NCBI GenBank assembly: GCA_964639275.1
Contig: CAZXCQ010000257.1
Span: 1 to 8,997, forward strand
Direction of reading: 5' to 3'
Source: CAZXCQ01 sp964639275
Lineage (GTDB): Bacteria; Desulfobacterota; DSM-4660; Desulfatiglandales; Desulfatiglandaceae
DNA length: 8,997 bases
Shown: positions 6,403 to 8,997 of the stretch, piece after piece
Layout: every line of letters starts with the position of its first letter
How positions within the stretch are numbered: position 1 is the first letter of the stretch
Notes under the pieces: generated by a model
Databases searched by the model: none
Told to the model about the DNA's origin: nothing
Seen by the model: the letters and a program-made list of their open reading frames with translations, nothing else
Program-made: the position numbers and the translations under genes

Positions 6403-6522
6403 AATATTTATGTCTTATGTAAATACCTAACCATAAATCACTGAATGAAAGGGGGTGATTGAAAGCCGACGATAAATCTATGGTGCTCTTTGATGAAGCG
6501 AGTCAGTTACTCTTAGTATGAA

Positions 6523-6528
6523 AGGAGG
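6523..6528 (+). promoter_or_regulatory. Ribosome binding site that fixes the binding-protein start
   Basis: AGGAGG lies ten bases before the ATG at 6539. An in-frame ATG at 6518 would place this site inside the coding region and put seven extra residues in front of the signal peptide, so 6539 is preferred. Confidence 0.8.
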
Positions 6529-6538
6529 CAGGGGAAAA

Positions 6539-7729
6539 ATGAAAAAAAGGAGATTTGGTATTTTGATGGCAATAGTGGCCTTGTTAGTGTTAGGCTTTGC
6601 CGCATCCGCTCCAGCGGCTGGGGAAGTCAAGGAACTCAAATTAGGGCTCAATGTACCGCTCTCGGGGCCCGCTACCGACTGGGGTCTCACTTCGGTCCAT
6701 GCAGCTGAGTTCTTGAGGCAGAAGATTGAGGAACAAGGCTACCTGAAGGTCGGTAAAGACCGTTATAAACTCGTAGTGGTACCTTATGACAGCAAATATG
6801 TAGCTGCCGACGCACTGGCCAATGCCAGAAGACACACCTATGAAGACAAGATTAAGTTCCAGTGGATTCTTGGTGGCGGTGTTGTGCCTTCGTGCCAACC
6901 GATAACCGAAAAAGAAAAAGTGCTTGTTCTGGCTTGTGCTTACGGCGGTAAGAAAGTTACCAATCCGAAAAAACCTTATACCTTTAGGACCATTATTGGC
7001 AGCGATTTGGCCTGTCCTATCGCTTTCCCCTATCTGGCCAAAAAATATCCTAATATAAAGAAGATAGCCTTTATAGGCCCCAATGATGACTGCGGATTTA
7101 CCAGCATCAGAGATGGTAAGGCAGCGGCTAAGGCCGTGGGTTGGGAGGTTGTAGGTGAAGAGGTTACTGAGCGAACCCTCGTTGACTATCTTCCGGTAAT
7201 GACACGGCTACTAAAGGGAAAGCCGGATATTATTCATGCTGCCTGTTCTCCTACTGACCAGGTAGCGCTGGCGACCAAGGCGGCACGAGAACTTGGCTAT
7301 GAGGGGTACATTTTCGCTGATGCCACCAAAGATCCTGAGAAGGTCATGGAGATTGCCGGCCCCGAATACGCTAATGGCATCTTTTTCGTAAACTGCATCA
7401 ACCAGCTTATCAATCCAGCAGTGGCCGATCTGGATGCCAGGACCAGGAAAACCTATGGTAGGGGTATCATGTTTGGCGTTATTGAGTACCATGCATCCCT
7501 CCAGTGCTGGGCTCAGGCTATTGAGCGGGCTGGTACCCTTGATCCCGATGCCGTAGTAGCAGAGCTGGAAAAGGGAACCTTTGATACGGTCTATGGTCCG
7601 GTTACCTTTGGGGGCAAGTCCTTGTTTGGTATCGATCGCCAGGTCTTACATCCCGTTCCGATCGGTGTTATTAAGGATGGCAAGTACGTGGCCTTGGAGC
7701 TGATGCCAATACCCGATGAACTAAAATAA
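6539..7729 (+). CDS. ABC transporter periplasmic binding protein, branched-chain amino acid/amide type
   Basis: The 396-residue protein begins with a clear signal peptide: MKKRR, a hydrophobic stretch ILMAIVALLVLGFAA, and a cleavage region near SAPAA-GE. There is no lipobox cysteine, so it should be a soluble periplasmic protein. The mature part starts KELKLGLNVPLSGPATDWG, the usual opening of type I periplasmic binding proteins of the LivK/Peripla_BP_6 group. KKIAFIGPNDDCGFTSIRDG marks the start of the second lobe, and DIIHAACSPTDQVALATKAARELGY follows. It would capture a small polar ligand and hand it to the membrane complex powered by the two ATPases downstream. The ligand cannot be deduced; amino acids, short amides, urea and aromatic acids are all known for the group. 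It may be transcribed from the captured promoter at 6196-6224. A 146-base gap without a permease gene follows. Confidence 0.9.
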   Translation: MKKRRFGILMAIVALLVLGFAASAPAAGEVKELKLGLNVPLSGPATDWGLTSVHAAEFLRQKIEEQGYLKVGKDRYKLVVVPYDSKYVAADALANARRHTYEDKIKFQWILGGGVVPSCQPITEKEKVLVLACAYGGKKVTNPKKPYTFRTIIGSDLACPIAFPYLAKKYPNIKKIAFIGPNDDCGFTSIRDGKAAAKAVGWEVVGEEVTERTLVDYLPVMTRLLKGKPDIIHAACSPTDQVALATKAARELGYEGYIFADATKDPEKVMEIAGPEYANGIFFVNCINQLINPAVADLDARTRKTYGRGIMFGVIEYHASLQCWAQAIERAGTLDPDAVVAELEKGTFDTVYGPVTFGGKSLFGIDRQVLHPVPIGVIKDGKYVALELMPIPDELK

Positions 7730-7741
7730 AAAGCTTATTTT
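7723..7741. repeat. A/T-only inverted repeat at the end of the binding-protein gene
   Basis: AAAATAA (7723-7729, including the stop codon) pairs perfectly with TTATTTT (7735-7741) around AAAGC. All stem pairs are A-T, so it is weak. It could lower transcription into the ATPase genes so that more binding protein than ATPase is made, as is common for such operons, but this is speculative. Confidence 0.25.
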
Positions 7742-7816
7742 GTTTTATATTCAACTTTTTTCAGACATGCAGATCTTTATTGCGTTGGTGGATAGCTATT
7801 ACCTAATAAATTTCTG

Positions 7817-7826
7817 CTCGTACGAG
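7817..7826. promoter_or_regulatory. Perfect 10-base palindrome CTCGTACGAG upstream of livG
   Basis: The palindrome lies 50 bases before the TTG start, in the 146-base gap between binding protein and ATPase. It could be an operator, but there is no second copy in the window and no clear promoter next to it, so it may be chance. Confidence 0.2.
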
Positions 7827-7864
7827 TAACCCATAATCTGGCGGAGTTGGTGAGCAATCGATAG

Positions 7865-7874
7865 AAGGAGGAGG
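7865..7874 (+). promoter_or_regulatory. Ribosome binding site that fixes the TTG start of livG
   Basis: AAGGAGGAGG is a strong and partly duplicated Shine-Dalgarno sequence one base before TTG at 7876; its first AGGAGG (7866-7871) leaves four bases to the start codon. It supports initiation at TTG, and there is no ATG within the first coding segment. Confidence 0.75.
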
Positions 7875-7875
7875 C

Positions 7876-8640
7876 TTGAGTCTACTTGAGGTTAAAGGTT
7901 TAACCAAATATTTTGGTGGTCTGGCTGCTCTGGTAGATGTTGATATGCATGTTGATGTGGGGCAGATAGTGGGGCTGATTGGACCCAATGGAGCTGGAAA
8001 AACGACCATGTTTAATTTGCTCACCGGGTTTGATCGCCCCACCAGCGGCAAGGTAATATTCAAAGGGCGGGATTTAACCGGCTTAAGACCGCACAAGATT
8101 GCCAGGTATGGTCTATCGCGCACCTGGCAGCAGACGATCCTCTTTAAGGAGATGACTACTTTGGATAGTGTGGTCGTGGCTTGCCATCTTCACCAGAAAC
8201 CTAGGTTCTTTGATTGTCTGTTTAAGACGGTAAGATCGCGCCGGGATGATTCGGATGCCCTTAAGGAGGCGGAGGAGATACTTGAGTTTTTAGGAATGGG
8301 CTCTTATAAGAATGAGCTTCCTTATAACCTGCCGTATGGTTTTCAGCGAATTCTGGGAGTGGGAATGATTATAGCCACCAAACCGGAATTGATGCTGCTG
8401 GATGAGGCAGTGACTGGCATGAACCCGACGGAAGCACTAATCATGATGGATACCATCCGGAAAATACGGGACCGAGGCATCACCATTTTGGTGGTTGAGC
8501 ATAATATGAAGGTGGTTATGGGTATCTCCGATAAGATCTATGTCCTTGATTTCGGAAGGAAAATAGCTGAAGGTGAACCTGCAGAAATAAGCAAGAACGA
8601 AGATGTGATCAAAGCTTATTTGGGAGCCGATGTGGAATGA
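7876..8640 (+). CDS. livG: ABC transporter ATP-binding protein, LivG type, with TTG start
   Basis: The 254-residue ATPase has Walker A GPNGAGKTT at 36-44, the Q-loop in SRTWQQ (Q85), the signature region LPYGFQR at 152-158, Walker B ending LMLLDEAVTGMNP at 172-184, and the switch histidine H209 in VVEHNMKVVM. The C-terminus ENDVIKAYLG-like end (VIKAYLGADVE) is typical of LivG. It would energise uptake at the inner face of the membrane. No ATG or GTG lies in a sensible place; TTG at 7876, directly after AAGGAGGAGG, gives the standard MSLLEVKGLTKYFGGL opening. The usual LSYGQ-like signature is LPYGF here, and DEP is DEA. These deviations may mark a subfamily rather than loss of function, as all catalytic residues are kept. 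Its stop overlaps livF by four bases (ATGA). Confidence 0.92.
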   Translation: MSLLEVKGLTKYFGGLAALVDVDMHVDVGQIVGLIGPNGAGKTTMFNLLTGFDRPTSGKVIFKGRDLTGLRPHKIARYGLSRTWQQTILFKEMTTLDSVVVACHLHQKPRFFDCLFKTVRSRRDDSDALKEAEEILEFLGMGSYKNELPYNLPYGFQRILGVGMIIATKPELMLLDEAVTGMNPTEALIMMDTIRKIRDRGITILVVEHNMKVVMGISDKIYVLDFGRKIAEGEPAEISKNEDVIKAYLGADVE

Positions 8641-8997
8641 GCACACTTCTTGAATTAAAAAATATAACAGTCCACTACGGGATGGCAGAAGCGGTGCGTG
8701 GTGTTTCTTTGGCCCTTGCTGATGGAGAAATAATCACCCTTATTGGTGCTAACGGTGCGGGTAAATCGACCATTCTAAAAACGATTTCCGGGATCAAGAA
8801 ACCGATTACGGGTGAAATCTGGTTCCGGGGGGAGAGGATAGACAAACTATCACCGGAAAAGATTGTAGCCAGGGGAATTGCCCATGTCCCGGAGAGGAGA
8901 AGGATTTTCCCTTATATGTCGGTGAATGACAACCTCAAGGCCGGCGCTTACTTGCGCAAGGATAGCGAGATAGGACCAGACCTGGAAAACGTATTCC
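8637..8997 (+). CDS. livF: ABC transporter ATP-binding protein, LivF type (cut by window edge)
   Basis: The first 120 codons of a second ATPase start within the livG stop (ATGA overlap), so translation is coupled. Walker A GANGAGKST is at 37-45, and the LivF-typical Q-loop follow-up GIAHVPERRRIFP ends near residue 92, then MSVNDNLKAGAYLRK. Most LivF proteins I know read VPEGRRIFP here, so R87 in place of G is a small deviation. LivG and LivF form the heterodimeric motor of branched-chain amino acid/amide importers. The signature, Walker B and switch motifs lie beyond the window. The missing permease genes may follow it. Confidence 0.92.
   Translation, partial: MSTLLELKNITVHYGMAEAVRGVSLALADGEIITLIGANGAGKSTILKTISGIKKPITGEIWFRGERIDKLSPEKIVARGIAHVPERRRIFPYMSVNDNLKAGAYLRKDSEIGPDLENVF

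Noticed and set aside
6436..6460. AATCAC/GTGATT inverted repeat between the remnant and the binding-protein gene
   Set aside because: The stem has six pairs, mostly A-T, a 13-base loop and no T-run, so it is not a supportable terminator.
6518..6538. Upstream in-frame ATG as start of the binding protein
   Set aside because: It would place the Shine-Dalgarno sequence inside the coding region and add MKGGRGK before a normal signal peptide starting at 6539.
7803..8123. Minus-strand open frame of 106 codons opposite livG
   Set aside because: It covers the Walker A region of livG; products of this kind are a frequent artefact antisense to ABC ATPases.
1..8997. tRNA, rRNA, CRISPR array, insertion sequence or integrase
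   Set aside because: No cloverleaf, regularly spaced repeats or transposase/integrase motifs were seen; the inverted copies at the flanks carry a gene start, not transposon ends.

Overview
The window reads as a chromosomal catabolic locus from an anaerobic or facultative bacterium. The protein families (DUF362, an acyl-CoA synthetase-like N-terminus, and a LivG-type ATPase with an LPYG-type signature) remind me of the Desulfobacterota/Syntrophobacterales. That placement is a judgement from protein style, not from a marker gene. No rRNA, tRNA, CRISPR array, transposase or integrase is visible.

Layout. At the left edge (1-125, minus strand) is the first 41 codons of an apparent AMP-forming acyl-CoA synthetase, with a well-formed promoter and a perfect 13-base palindromic operator just upstream. 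A gene-free stretch of about 0.5 kb follows. Then five plus-strand genes run from 742 to 5995: a DUF362 protein with a four-cysteine C-terminal region, a class III PLP aminotransferase, and the three subunits of an ATP-dependent 5-oxoprolinase-type lactamase in the order pxpB-pxpC-pxpA. After pxpA (6185-6383) lies a second copy, inverted relative to the first, of the synthetase promoter, operator and start codon region. Its coding part stops after 39 codons, so it is a gene remnant. It is followed by an ABC uptake system of the branched-chain amino acid/amide type: a secreted binding protein, a LivG-type ATPase with a TTG start, and the first 120 codons of a LivF-type ATPase that runs off the right edge. 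No permease gene lies between the binding protein and the ATPases.

How the parts may work together (inference). The transporter could import an amide, lactam or amino acid, and PxpABC could open a lactam ring using ATP. The class III aminotransferase could remove an omega-amino group, and the acyl-CoA synthetase could activate the resulting acid. If the substrate is simply 5-oxoproline, the product is glutamate and the aminotransferase is harder to explain. A different lactam that yields an omega-amino acid fits the gene set better, but the sequence does not prove it.

The most striking structural feature is the pair of outward-facing, about 89% identical promoter-operator-5' gene copies that bracket the cluster. 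The right copy could place the transporter genes under the same TTGTC-N-GACAA-binding regulator, probably of the GntR/FadR type, as the synthetase.
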